A stretch of DNA of 64,000 bases, from assembly GCA_009841265.1 (NCBI GenBank), contig VXMB01000014.1, positions 665,490 through 729,489 of the forward strand, read 5' to 3'. Both the position numbers and the translations under genes were made by a program. The notes under the pieces were generated by a model, which ran no database searches, had not been told where the DNA came from, and worked only from the letters and a program-made list of their open reading frames with translations. This stretch comes from Gemmatimonadota bacterium. Lineage in GTDB: Bacteria > JAAXHH01. Of the stretch, positions 35,156-45,772 are shown in pieces (position 1 is the first letter of the stretch; every line of letters starts with the position of its first letter).

Positions 35156-36325
35156 ATGACGGAAGCAGCGAACCAGCTCGGATGGTGGCTGCGGCTTCCC
35201 CCGACCAACCTGATAGATCGCGGCGATCACGTACGTTTCCGCTACGCCCTCTACCTGATCATCCACCAGGCCGCCACAGTGCTCTACGGGATGAACGGCC
35301 TGCCGGAGACCATGTATTATCCGTCGCGGCTCGAAGGTGCGCGAAACCGGCTGAACGGGTTGTCACGGGCGCCGGAAAACGCCGGCGATGCCCTGTGGAC
35401 GCTGGCGACCGAACGGGTACCTGAAAAGGCGTGGGCAGCCGCGTCCCGGCTGATGCGGGATACCCTGGTGTTGCTGCACGAATCCGGTGGCGATCATGGC
35501 ACGTTGGACCAGGATATCGAGGAAGGGTCCTTCAAGCCGGATCAATCCCGGGATCCTGGTGAGCTGTACGCCCTGGCCGCCGAAATCGTGGAGAGGATCC
35601 GGCTGCTCGAGGGAACGAGCGCCGTAGCGCTGGGTGGATCCCTGGGAAGAGGTTACGCCGACCGCCAGTCGGACATCGACCTGCTCGTGTTCGGGCCGGG
35701 CATTCCCCGGGAGGCCGATCGCCGCCGGTTGATCTCGGCGTGGCCGGACATGCGGCACGGTCCCCTGATTGAGCCGGCATGTGACAGCGTGGTGCTTGAC
35801 GGGGCGATGGTCCACATCCGTTACTGGACCCGGCAGACCGTGGAAGATATGCTGAAGGTGTTTCCCAGGCCGCCCGAGCAGCGGATTCTCGCCGAAGAGT
35901 TGCAGTGCTGCCATGCGCTGGTCGATCCGGATGGTCGGCTGAGGGTGTGGCAGAATGTATTGGAAAAGTTACCCGCTGAATTGGTTAAAGCGGTGATCGG
36001 TGAAGCACAGGATCGGCTGCCCCTGTTTCGGAACCAGTGGCGAACGGCACAGGGCGCTGACGACCGGGTCCACCTTTACTGTCTGGCCAACCAGGCCGTG
36101 AACGATTTGCTGATCGCGCTGTACATAAGGAATGGACGGTTTCTGAGTACGCCGCGATGGGTCCACAAAGAGATCGGAGTGTTTGATACCTTGCCAGTGG
36201 ACCTGGGGGCGAATCTCTCTCGGCTCGTAGATGGGATCATCGACAGGGAAGATATGGTGGCCAGATGGACGGTACTGGAGGGTCTGTGGGACTGGCCTGA
36301 ATACCTGCACACCACAGTGGAGTGA
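35156..36325 (+). CDS. Nucleotidyltransferase-fold protein with helical flanking domains
   Basis: 389 residues. A minimal nucleotidyltransferase motif, GGSLGRGYADRQSDIDLLVF, lies at about residues 157-178. The regions before and after look alike: HQAATVLYGMNGLPETMYYP near residue 40 and NQAVNDLLIALYIRNGRFLSTP near 310, both alpha-helical and HEPN-like, suggesting a duplicated helical domain around the nucleotidyltransferase. DUF4037-type proteins are the nearest thing I recognise. No ribosome site is clear; GTG 35126 is an alternative start. Function unknown; nucleic-acid or small-molecule nucleotidylation, or a toxin-antitoxin-like module, are possible. Confidence 0.55.
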   Translation: MTEAANQLGWWLRLPPTNLIDRGDHVRFRYALYLIIHQAATVLYGMNGLPETMYYPSRLEGARNRLNGLSRAPENAGDALWTLATERVPEKAWAAASRLMRDTLVLLHESGGDHGTLDQDIEEGSFKPDQSRDPGELYALAAEIVERIRLLEGTSAVALGGSLGRGYADRQSDIDLLVFGPGIPREADRRRLISAWPDMRHGPLIEPACDSVVLDGAMVHIRYWTRQTVEDMLKVFPRPPEQRILAEELQCCHALVDPDGRLRVWQNVLEKLPAELVKAVIGEAQDRLPLFRNQWRTAQGADDRVHLYCLANQAVNDLLIALYIRNGRFLSTPRWVHKEIGVFDTLPVDLGANLSRLVDGIIDREDMVARWTVLEGLWDWPEYLHTTVE

Positions 36326-36441
36326 TGTTTCATCCATGTTTTCCTGCGAGTTAAACCTGCAGACTGCGACTATTTACAATGACTGTTCTAACTCACAGGA
36401 AACATAAAAGGGATAATCGCGCTGGATTTGGGAGATCTCAA

Positions 36442-36840
36442 TTGATTAAGAACGAGAGACAATATCTAATCACCAAAGCACAGTTCTCGCGATTCGTACG
36501 TACCTTGGAAGGCCTGAGCGAAGAGGTGGGGGTACATCCGCTGATCCTGAAGGCGCAGAATGATGCGGTGCGTAGCCAGCTTTGCGATTTGGAAGCAGAC
36601 TTACGCGAATATGAATCATTGAAGGCAGGCGAATTCAAGTTGGATCAGCTTAAAACCGTCAAAGAGATACCGACCATGCTGATCAAAGCGAGAATCGCCC
36701 AGGGTTTGAGTCAGAAAAACTTGGCAGAGCGTCTCGGATTGAGAGAGCAGCAAATACAGCGGTACGAGGCGACTGACTATGCTTCCGCACGTCTGTCTCG
36801 AATAAGGGAAGTTGCTGGAGCGCTGGGTGTAGGTGACTAA
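36442..36840 (+). CDS. XRE-type helix-turn-helix regulator
   Basis: 132 residues. An N-terminal helical region beginning LIKNERQYLITKAQ is the typical start of one XRE/antitoxin-like family, and the C-terminal HTH is IAQGLSQKNLAERLGLREQQIQRYE. I chose TTG 36442, seven bases after GGGAG and at the family start; ATG 36379 would add 21 residues. Base composition is visibly lower in GC than its neighbours, suggesting acquisition. The upstream nucleotidyltransferase gene may be its partner, though the gap of 116 bases does not prove it. Confidence 0.75.
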   Translation: MIKNERQYLITKAQFSRFVRTLEGLSEEVGVHPLILKAQNDAVRSQLCDLEADLREYESLKAGEFKLDQLKTVKEIPTMLIKARIAQGLSQKNLAERLGLREQQIQRYEATDYASARLSRIREVAGALGVGD

Positions 36841-36888
36841 AACTACAGATCAACATGTAACATTCCCGCAGTCGGCCACCTGCGCCCG

Positions 36889-37347
36889 CTAGATCCTCAG
36901 TTCCAGTCCGTCCTCGGTCTGCCTCAAGCCTTCTGATACCAGATCGTCCGAAATGCGCACAACTACGCCGGAACCCGAATCGCCGATCGGCTCGAAGGAT
37001 ACGCCGAGGTTTCTGTCCCTGCCCCCGGCCTGCGCGACGTCGACCACGAGCCTGTTGCGATCGGATGAAAACGTATCGAGCAGGCCTTCCGGAACGTCGA
37101 CGTCATCCACGACGACGGTCAAACCCTCCGCATCCCACGATTCAATTACCCCGTCGAACCGGTTCAACGTCCATACGACCGGTTCATTCTCCTTCGTATT
37201 GAGTGAAACGATCCGTTCGTCCTCCATCACGACGCCGAGTCGCTCGCCGGCAACAAGCAGATGGGTGAGATCTTCCCTCGGTCCGCCGCATCCCATAGCG
37301 ATCAGCAGGGCAGCCAGAACGAAGTATCGCATGTTTATGTGGTACAT
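36889..37347 (-). CDS. Hypothetical small lipoprotein
   Basis: 152 residues not recognised as any family. The N-terminus MYHINMRYFVLAALLIAMGC has a lipobox-like IAMGC. The rest is a beta-rich domain with VDDVDVPEG and Ser/Asp/Gly turns. ATG 37347 has GGGAG seven bases upstream. It lies after a Gfo/Idh gene on the same strand with 78 bases between, so co-transcription is possible. Confidence 0.7.
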   Translation of the reverse strand: MYHINMRYFVLAALLIAMGCGGPREDLTHLLVAGERLGVVMEDERIVSLNTKENEPVVWTLNRFDGVIESWDAEGLTVVVDDVDVPEGLLDTFSSDRNRLVVDVAQAGGRDRNLGVSFEPIGDSGSGVVVRISDDLVSEGLRQTEDGLELRI

Positions 37348-37425
37348 GGTCGTCTCCCGGATGCAGCGCGCCGGTTGTGCTTCGCCGCCTGAATTCGCGT
37401 ACATCACGCGTGGATCCCGCCTCGA

Positions 37426-38436
37426 TCACGCCTCCTCAATAAACCGTTCCACATCCACGAGGACCCCGTCCCGGCGTGCCGAATCCCATCCGGCCAGGAT
37501 AGGTGCGAGCGATCTGAGCCCGTCGTGGTAATCGCTCTGAAGCAGATTCGGATCGTTCGACCGGACCGCCTCGACGAAGGCCTGGTCCTGGGCAAGCCAC
37601 GGGTCGAAGGGATCGGCCTCGTAGACGACCTCGTCATTCACCTCGATCCGTTCATATCCGAAGACCCCCAGCCTCCCGCCGTCGAAGTAGATCTTGAAAT
37701 AGGGCTCCTCGCCCGGTCCGGTCGGATCTGATTCGATGAAGGTCAGCGTCGCCGTGGCGCCTTCCGACAACTGGTAATGAAAGGACGAAGAGAGCGGCGT
37801 ATGGTATTCCTCCGGATGGTACAGGAAGGCCTGGGCCTTGAGGACGTCCTGGCCGGTCATGAACCGGGTGTAGTCCGTGGCATGCACGCCCCAGTCGAAG
37901 AAACGGACGCCGCCTTTCTCCACCTGGTGCGACCATGCGGTGGGGGGAACGGCGGCCGGTTTCGGGTTATGCGCGATCTGCTGGAAGCGGACGTGCACTA
38001 CGCGCTTGTCCTGGAGCAGCCGCCGGGCTTCCTGGAAGATGGGGCGGTACCGTTCCCGGAAGCCTACCGTACTGATGACGCCGCCCTTCCGCACCGCCGC
38101 GTCGATCCGCTTCGCCAGGGCCATGTCCAGGGCCTGGGGCTTCTCGCTGAAGAGCTGGATACCTCTTTCGGCCGCGGCGATTTCCACATCGGTGCGGGCG
38201 AAGGCCGGCACGATGGACCAGAGGGCATTGAGGTCTTCGGCCTCCAGCATCGCGTGGGCGTCCGTGTAGGTACGGGCAACCCCGAACTGCGCAGCCGTTT
38301 CACGCAGCGCGTCTTCGTTGATATCGCACAGCGCCGCAATCTCGACGCCGTCGATCCGGCTCAGGTTGGGCAGGTGGGTGGCCTGCGCGAACCGGCCGGT
38401 TCCGTAGACGGCCACGCGTACGGGTCTGTCGGTCAT
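37426..38436 (-). CDS. Gfo/Idh/MocA family oxidoreductase
   Basis: 336 residues. Rossmann motif VRVAVYGTGRFAQATHLPN, then IQLFSEKPQALDMA with the family EKP lysine, and VGFRERYRPIF. C-terminal domain with GGVRFFDWGVHATDY. CAGGAG lies about seven bases before ATG 38436; a longer upstream frame is a shadow. It follows the malate/lactate dehydrogenase-like gene, so the pair may handle a hydroxy-acid or sugar-acid route; substrate unknown. Confidence 0.88.
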   Translation of the reverse strand: MTDRPVRVAVYGTGRFAQATHLPNLSRIDGVEIAALCDINEDALRETAAQFGVARTYTDAHAMLEAEDLNALWSIVPAFARTDVEIAAAERGIQLFSEKPQALDMALAKRIDAAVRKGGVISTVGFRERYRPIFQEARRLLQDKRVVHVRFQQIAHNPKPAAVPPTAWSHQVEKGGVRFFDWGVHATDYTRFMTGQDVLKAQAFLYHPEEYHTPLSSSFHYQLSEGATATLTFIESDPTGPGEEPYFKIYFDGGRLGVFGYERIEVNDEVVYEADPFDPWLAQDQAFVEAVRSNDPNLLQSDYHDGLRSLAPILAGWDSARRDGVLVDVERFIEEA

Positions 38437-38477
38437 AGAGTGCTCCTGTTCCTGCGGTGCGACGCACGGATTGGGCG

Positions 38478-39518
38478 CTACACAGTCGGCATTTCCACGC
38501 CAAGGCCAGCCGCGGTTTCCGTGATCGTGTTCCAGGTCTTGTCCGGGATGTAGATGCCCTCGGCAAGCCGTTGTCGCCGGACGTCCTCCTCGATTTCGCC
38601 CGGTGCGTAGACCCTGTCGAATCCCGGCAGGGGTTTCGCCGAACCCACGTAGGCGACGTGGGCTTCGATTTCCGCCTTGTAGTCGGCCGGGTCCATGAAG
38701 GCTCCGATGTCCAATGCGGCGATCAGGATCCCGCCGCCGCCCTTGCCGCCCGTACATCCGGCGTTCGACAGGGGGCCGATGATCATCTCGATCATCATGG
38801 CCAGGCCGTGCCCCTTGTGGCCGAACTGCAGACCGCCCAGGGGCAGAACGGCCACCTGGTCCGGCTCGGCGTGGTACCGGCTGCCGTCGTTCACGTAGCG
38901 GCCCTGCTGGTCGATCAGCCAGCCGTCCGGCATGGGCTCGCCGCGCTCGATCTTCTGCTCCACCTTGCCGCCCGCGACCACGCTGAGCGTCATGTCCAGC
39001 ATGAGGGGCGGACCCTTCTCCCGGGGCACGGCGAAGGCGATGGGCTCAGGCCGCAGGCGCCGGTCGGCGCTACCGTAGGGCGCCACGAATTCTCCGCCGC
39101 CGTTGAGGCCCACCATGCCGATCATGCCCTGTTCAGCAATTCGCGGGGGGAAGTCGCCCAACCGGCCGATGTGGGAGACGTTCCGCAGGGCGATCATGCC
39201 GATCGTGGCGCTGCGCGCCTTTTCCACCGCCAGGGACAGGGCCTTCGTCACCGCCACGATGCCGTTGGCGCCGTTCCCGTCGATCTGCGCGAATCCGAGC
39301 CGGTCCGCCACCACGATATGATCTTCCCATGGCCTGTAATCTTCCTGGAGGGACGGGACGTATCGGGGCATGAACCACACGCCGTGGGAATCGTGCCCGA
39401 GCAGGTTGCTGGTCGTCAGGTGATCGGCGAGGATGTGGGCGTCTTCCGCCGGGATGCCGGTCGCCTCGAAGATCGCGCGGCTGAGGCTGTTGAGCTTGTC
39501 GAAGGGCACTACGGGCAT
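38478..39518 (-). CDS. Malate/L-lactate dehydrogenase-family (Ldh2-type) oxidoreductase
   Basis: NAD(P)-dependent 2-hydroxyacid dehydrogenase of the Ldh2/YlbC/YbiC family, 346 residues, unrelated to Rossmann LDH. Family blocks are LGHDSHGVWFMPRYV, NVSHIGRLGDFPPRIAEQG, PLGGLQFGHKGHGLAMMIEMI and the C-terminal LPGFDRVYAPGEIEEDVR. Upstream of the Gfo/Idh gene by 41 bases. Substrate could be malate, sulfolactate, ureidoglycolate or related. Confidence 0.9.
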   Translation of the reverse strand: MPVVPFDKLNSLSRAIFEATGIPAEDAHILADHLTTSNLLGHDSHGVWFMPRYVPSLQEDYRPWEDHIVVADRLGFAQIDGNGANGIVAVTKALSLAVEKARSATIGMIALRNVSHIGRLGDFPPRIAEQGMIGMVGLNGGGEFVAPYGSADRRLRPEPIAFAVPREKGPPLMLDMTLSVVAGGKVEQKIERGEPMPDGWLIDQQGRYVNDGSRYHAEPDQVAVLPLGGLQFGHKGHGLAMMIEMIIGPLSNAGCTGGKGGGGILIAALDIGAFMDPADYKAEIEAHVAYVGSAKPLPGFDRVYAPGEIEEDVRRQRLAEGIYIPDKTWNTITETAAGLGVEMPTV

Positions 39519-39725
39519 GGATCGACTCCTGTGATTTCCGTAAGCGTGGCGAGGTGGGAAGTGGATACAATCCTATGTATTCGGTCTTGGAATGAAAATA
39601 GTCTTCTACTGATGCATTGGAAAGAAAACGAATCCATATACGAGAACTCATGCTTAAATAACCACTGAATATATAAATGCCACTCCCAATAGAATTCATT
39701 CCGATTAAGGAAAAGGAGCAGTCAA
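39519..39725. other. AT-richer leader before a small-protein gene
   Basis: 207 bases, much richer in A+T than its surroundings. It must contain the promoter of the minus-strand dehydrogenase and of the small plus-strand gene. TGCTTAAAT near 39651 resembles an extended minus-10, and AAGGAG sits seven bases before ATG 39726. No convincing minus-35. Confidence 0.35.
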
Positions 39726-39884
39726 ATGTCAAAAACTCCCCAACCTCCAGAAAAAGGGTACGGACCAACTCGCAGGAACATAAACCCACGGGGATTCAGA
39801 CCGAAACCTAATCCGAACAGACCTGCGAATCCGAAACCTCCCAATGTGGGTAGCGCCCTGAAACCGCCCCCCAGATCCAGGTAG
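39726..39884 (+). CDS. Small proline-rich, basic protein (52 aa)
   Basis: ATG 39726 is preceded by AAGGAG at seven bases and ends at TAG 39882-39884. The 52-residue product starts MSKTPQPPEKGYGPTRRNIN and contains about fifteen prolines, many Lys/Arg/Asn and no hydrophobic segment or cysteine; it looks disordered. The good ribosome site and a terminator 38 bases after the stop make it a plausible expressed gene. No family recognised. The alternative is a small RNA whose short frame is accidental. Confidence 0.55.
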   Translation: MSKTPQPPEKGYGPTRRNINPRGFRPKPNPNRPANPKPPNVGSALKPPPRSR

Positions 39885-39921
39885 TCTCTAAAGCCCCCAA
39901 TCCAACATTGACTGGAACTCA

Positions 39922-39949
39922 AACCCCACTTCCCGGAGCGGGGTTTTTT
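39922..39949 (+). terminator. Rho-independent terminator after the small proline-rich gene
   Basis: AACCCCACT, loop TCCCGG, AGCGGGGTT followed by four or more T. One mismatch (A/C) in the stem. Confidence 0.75.
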
Positions 39950-40213
39950 GGTAGATGGGAATGGTCCAGGAATGTCATACTGAGCCAATCAGAAATGCGA
40001 ATGCCCTTGACACGCCAGTAAGGCATGGCTAAATTGGCCTGTTATGTTATTTTGGCAATGCCATTATGGCGCGATGAGGTGCATATGACAGATTGACAGA
40101 AAACAGGAGAGCGCGGCCTTACCATCAGTCGATTCGCAACGATATTTATAACACTTTTATTAACAATAATTTAAGCTATATCTGTCAGGTTCTGTGGGCG
40201 GCGCACTCCATGG
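39950..40213. promoter_or_regulatory. groESL upstream region with overlapping inverted repeats
   Basis: About 260 bases with no gene. TGGCA-A-TGCCA (40053-40063) and GCCAT-T-ATGGC (40060-40070) are perfect inverted repeats that overlap, about 150 bases before a sigma-54-type promoter, the usual distance for an activator site. The region is AT-rich around 40140-40180 (ACACTTTTATTAACAATAATTTAAG), which could bind a bending protein. No CIRCE element was found. Confidence 0.5.
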
Positions 40214-40229
40214 TGGCACGGAAATTGCA
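40214..40229 (+). promoter_or_regulatory. Sigma-54-type (minus-24/minus-12) promoter of groES-groEL
   Basis: TGGCACGGAAATTGCA matches the RpoN consensus (TGGCAC-N5-TTGCA) at every conserved base; GG (40215-40216) and GC (40227-40228) are ten bases apart, as required. The start would be near 40240, about 75 bases before groES. Confidence 0.75.
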
Positions 40230-40315
40230 CTGAATTAGGCGGACGAGATAATTGTTCATTATCGTGCTGATTTTAAGATCAGCGTTCTTATCACCAGTGA
40301 AAGGAGCAGGAAGCA

Positions 40316-40603
40316 ATGAACGTACAACCTTTGGGCGACCGAGTCCTGGTCAAGCGCCTCGAGGAAGAAGAGGTACAGCGCGGCGGCATCATCATTCCCG
40401 ATACGGCCAAGGAAAAGCCGCAGCAGGGCGAAGTCGTGGCGGCCGGTCCGGGGCGCGTCGGCGACAACGGCGACCGCGTGTCGCTGGAAGTCAAGGTCGG
40501 CGACAAGATCCTCTTTGGCAAGTACTCCGGCACGGAAGTCAATCTGGATGATTCCGAATACCTCATGATGCGGGAAGAGGACATCCTGGGTATCGTGTCG
40601 TAG
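40316..40603 (+). CDS. groES: Co-chaperonin GroES
   Basis: Ten-kilodalton cap of the GroEL chamber, 95 residues. [43 protein letters not shown] and the mobile loop around residues 20-30 are typical; [24 protein letters not shown] closes it. AAAGGAG precedes the ATG. Transcribed with groEL from the sigma-54-type promoter. Confidence 0.97.
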   Translation: MNVQPLGDRVLVKRLEEEEVQRGGIIIPDTAKEKPQQGEVVAAGPGRVGDNGDRVSLEVKVGDKILFGKYSGTEVNLDDSEYLMMREEDILGIVS

Positions 40604-40650
40604 ATCATCGAGTGTCCGAACCGTAACCTTAAAGGTCCGGTTGCGGCTGA

Positions 40651-42330
<1,680 letters not shown>

Positions 42331-42370
42331 GCCTCCAGGCCCTCCTGCCAGGCAGTTCATGTACGTGAAG

Positions 42371-42404
42371 ACCGGCGTCGGCTGTCTTAGCCGGCGCCGG
42401 TTTT
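42371..42404 (+). terminator. Rho-independent terminator after groEL
   Basis: ACCGGCGTCGGCT, short loop GTCTT, AGCCGGCGCCGGT, then TTT. Thirteen pairs with one G-U. It ends only 16 bases before the fmdB start. Confidence 0.85.
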
Positions 42405-42419
42405 GTTAGGAAGAAACAC

Positions 42420-42809
42420 ATGCCTACCTATCAGTACCGTTGCAACGAATGCAGACACGAGTTTTCCGAATTCCAGTCGATCACGGCGGATCCCCTTTCC
42501 ACCTGTCCGGAATGCGGCGGCGCCGTGAAGCGCCTCATCAGCGGCGGGGCGGGCTTCCTGTTCAAGGGCGATGGATTCTATACCACGGACTACCGGAGCG
42601 AGAACTACAAGCAGGCCGAGAAGGCCGACCGGGAGTCTTCCTCGTCCAAGTCGGACGGCGGGTCCGACGGGTCTAAATCCGACGGCGCCAAGTCCGACGG
42701 GTCCAAGTCCGACGGCGGGTCCTCCGATGCGTCGGGTTCCGGGGACACATCGAAAACCGAAGCCTCCTCGAAGACCGATTCCTCTTCCGGCCAGCCTGGC
42801 TCCAACTGA
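42420..42809 (+). CDS. FmdB-family zinc-ribbon protein with Ser/Asp/Gly-rich tail
   Basis: The first 50 residues are a FmdB zinc ribbon: YQYRCNECRHEF and TCPECGGAVKRLI give two C-x2-C pairs. The tail of about 65 residues is a low-complexity Ser-Lys-Ser-Asp-Gly repeat (KSDGGSDGSKSDG), longer than usual in the family. FmdB proteins are thought to be regulatory or to bind nucleic acid, but no role is established. It lies directly after the groEL terminator and before moxR; the low-complexity tail looks recently expanded. Confidence 0.88.
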   Translation: MPTYQYRCNECRHEFSEFQSITADPLSTCPECGGAVKRLISGGAGFLFKGDGFYTTDYRSENYKQAEKADRESSSSKSDGGSDGSKSDGAKSDGSKSDGGSSDASGSGDTSKTEASSKTDSSSGQPGSN

Positions 42810-42818
42810 AGGATAAAC

Positions 42819-43828
<1,010 letters not shown>

Positions 43829-43832
<4 letters not shown>

Positions 43833-44710
43833 TACCCAGGCAGATCCTCCAGAAGATCCGGCAGATCGAGATCCGGACCAAGCATCTCGTGAACGACGTG
43901 TTCAGCGGCGAGTACCACAGCGTCTTCAAGGGACGCGGTATGGAGTTCGCCGAGGTGCGAGAATACGAACCGGGCGACGAGATCCGGTCGATCGACTGGA
44001 ACGTAACCGCCCGCCTGGGACGTCCCTATATCAAGCGCTTCATCGAGGAACGGGAGCTGACGGTCATTCTCATGGCCGACGTCAGCGCATCGGGCCACTT
44101 CGGCACGGTGAACCAGATGAAGAGCGAGATCACCGCGGAGATTTGCGCGCTGCTGGCCTTCGCGGCGATCCAGAACAATGACCGCGTCGGCCTGCTCATG
44201 TTCACCGACCAGATCGAGAAGTTCATCCCGCCGAAGAAGGGACGGACCCACATCCTGCGGGTGATCCGGGAAGTGCTTTACACACAGCCCGGTCACACCG
44301 GCACCGACCTGACGCAGGCGCTCGAATACCTGAACCGGTTGCTGACGCGCCGGAGCATCGTTTTCATCCTGTCCGATTTCCTGACAGAGGACTACATGAA
44401 GCCTCTGCGCGTGGCCAGCAAGCGGCACGACGTGGTCGCCGTCACGATCACGGACCCGAGGGAACTCAGCCTGCCCGGCGTCGGCCTGATCGAATTGCAG
44501 GACGCGGAGACGGGCGAAGAGGTGCTCGTCGACACCGGCGACGCCAGTTGGCGCAGGCAGTATGCCGAATACAACGAAGCCCTCCGCGAGGCGCGCGACC
44601 AGCAGTTCCGGGTGACCGGAGTAGACGCCATCCACATCCGCACGGACGAGCCCTACATCGATCCGCTGCTGCAGTTCTTCAAGCTGCGCGAACGCAAATT
44701 CGCGCGGTGA
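43829..44710 (+). CDS. DUF58 protein (von Willebrand A-like)
   Basis: 293 residues. The conserved DUF58 segment FKGRGMEFAEVREYEPGDEIRSIDWNVTAR, then a vWA-like fold with ADVSASGHFG in place of the MIDAS DxSxS, and a C-terminal part with DRVGLLMFTDQIEK. TTG start overlaps the moxR stop. DUF58 proteins pair with MoxR and Bat proteins in aerotolerance and envelope stress modules; exact role unknown. Confidence 0.9.
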
Positions 44711-44728
44711 TCGGATGGCAACAAAGGC

Positions 44729-44757
44729 TTGCTTTACATCACTTTGTGTCATAAATT
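44729..44757 (+). promoter_or_regulatory. Promoter of the GldA-like ABC operon
   Basis: TTGCTT at 44729-44734, 17-base spacer, TAAATT at 44752-44757, in an AT-richer patch of 112 bases between DUF58 and the ABC ATPase gene. Confidence 0.55.
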
Positions 44758-44822
44758 AGGATACTTTGAAAATCGCTGCGCGTTTTGCGCGAAGGTTGTG
44801 ACAGCGGCGCTGGGAGTCTGAC

Positions 44823-45770
44823 GTGATAGAAGTAAAGGACCTGACCAAGAAGTACGGCAATTTCACCGCGGTCCGGGACGTGAGTTTCGAGGTCGAAAAG
44901 GGCGAGATCCTCGGGTTCCTCGGACCGAACGCCGCCGGCAAGACCACGACCATGCGGGTGCTGACGTGCTTCATGCCCGCGACGGCCGGCACCGCCCGGG
45001 TGGCGGGGTTCGACACGTTCCGCCAATCCCTCGACGTGCGCCGCAGGGTGGGATACCTGCCGGAGAACGTACCCCTCTACCTGGACATGCGGGTCCGCCC
45101 TTACCTGGAATTTATCGCCAAAATCAAGGACATCCCGTCCCGTGATCGCCGGAGGGCCGTCAACCGCGTGATCGAGCTGGCCGCCCTGGAAGAAGTCGAG
45201 CACCGGATCATCGGCCACTGTTCCAAGGGGTTTCGCCAGCGGGTGGGCCTGGCCCAGGCGCTGATCCACGATCCGGACGTCCTGATCCTGGACGAGCCGA
45301 CCAACGGCCTCGACCCCAAGCAGATCAACGAGGTCCGGGAGGTGATCAAGGGCCTGGCCGGGGACCATACCATCATTCTGAGCAGCCATATTCTGCCCGA
45401 GGTGAGCAAGACCTGCGAGCGCGTGGTCATTATCGACCAGGGCCGTATCGTGGCCGGGGACACGCCGGCCAACCTGGACGCGCGGCTGCGGGGCTCGCAG
45501 TCCATCTCCGCACAGATCCGGGGACCGGTCAGCGAGGTGATGGACCTGTTGAAGGAAAAGGAGGGCGTCGTAGACGTGAAGACCAGGTCTTCCATCGGCG
45601 ACGGCCTCTGGCAGTACGACATCGACGTCCAGCCGGGACGGGATCTCCGTTCCGAGGTGGCATCGTCGGTGGTCGGCAAAAACTGGGACCTCGTGGAACT
45701 CACCACGGCCGGCATGAGCCTGGAGGAGATCTTCCTCGAGCTGACGACCCAGGAAGAGGAGGGCGACTGA
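44823..45770 (+). CDS. ABC transporter ATP-binding protein (GldA-like)
   Basis: 315 residues with one ATPase domain: Walker A GPNAAGKTT, Q-loop region YLPENVPLY, signature CSKGFRQRVG, Walker B LILDEPTNGLDP. The C-terminal extension after residue 225 is typical of ABC-2 exporters and GldA, the gliding ATPase of Bacteroidota. GTG start 44823. With the next two genes it forms a GldA-GldF-GldG-like exporter; whether it supports gliding or secretion here is unknown. Runs two bases before the permease gene. Confidence 0.9.
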   Translation: MIEVKDLTKKYGNFTAVRDVSFEVEKGEILGFLGPNAAGKTTTMRVLTCFMPATAGTARVAGFDTFRQSLDVRRRVGYLPENVPLYLDMRVRPYLEFIAKIKDIPSRDRRRAVNRVIELAALEEVEHRIIGHCSKGFRQRVGLAQALIHDPDVLILDEPTNGLDPKQINEVREVIKGLAGDHTIILSSHILPEVSKTCERVVIIDQGRIVAGDTPANLDARLRGSQSISAQIRGPVSEVMDLLKEKEGVVDVKTRSSIGDGLWQYDIDVQPGRDLRSEVASSVVGKNWDLVELTTAGMSLEEIFLELTTQEEEGD

Positions 45771-45772
45771 CG

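Noticed and set aside
40231..40315. A CIRCE/HrcA operator before groES
   Set aside because: Only a six-base stem (GCTGAT...ATCAGC) is present; the TTAGCACTC-N9-GAGTGCTAA pattern is absent.
44716..44733. A sigma-54-like TGGCAAC...TTGCT before the GldA-like gene
   Set aside because: GG and GC are 12 bases apart instead of 10, so a sigma-70 reading is preferred.
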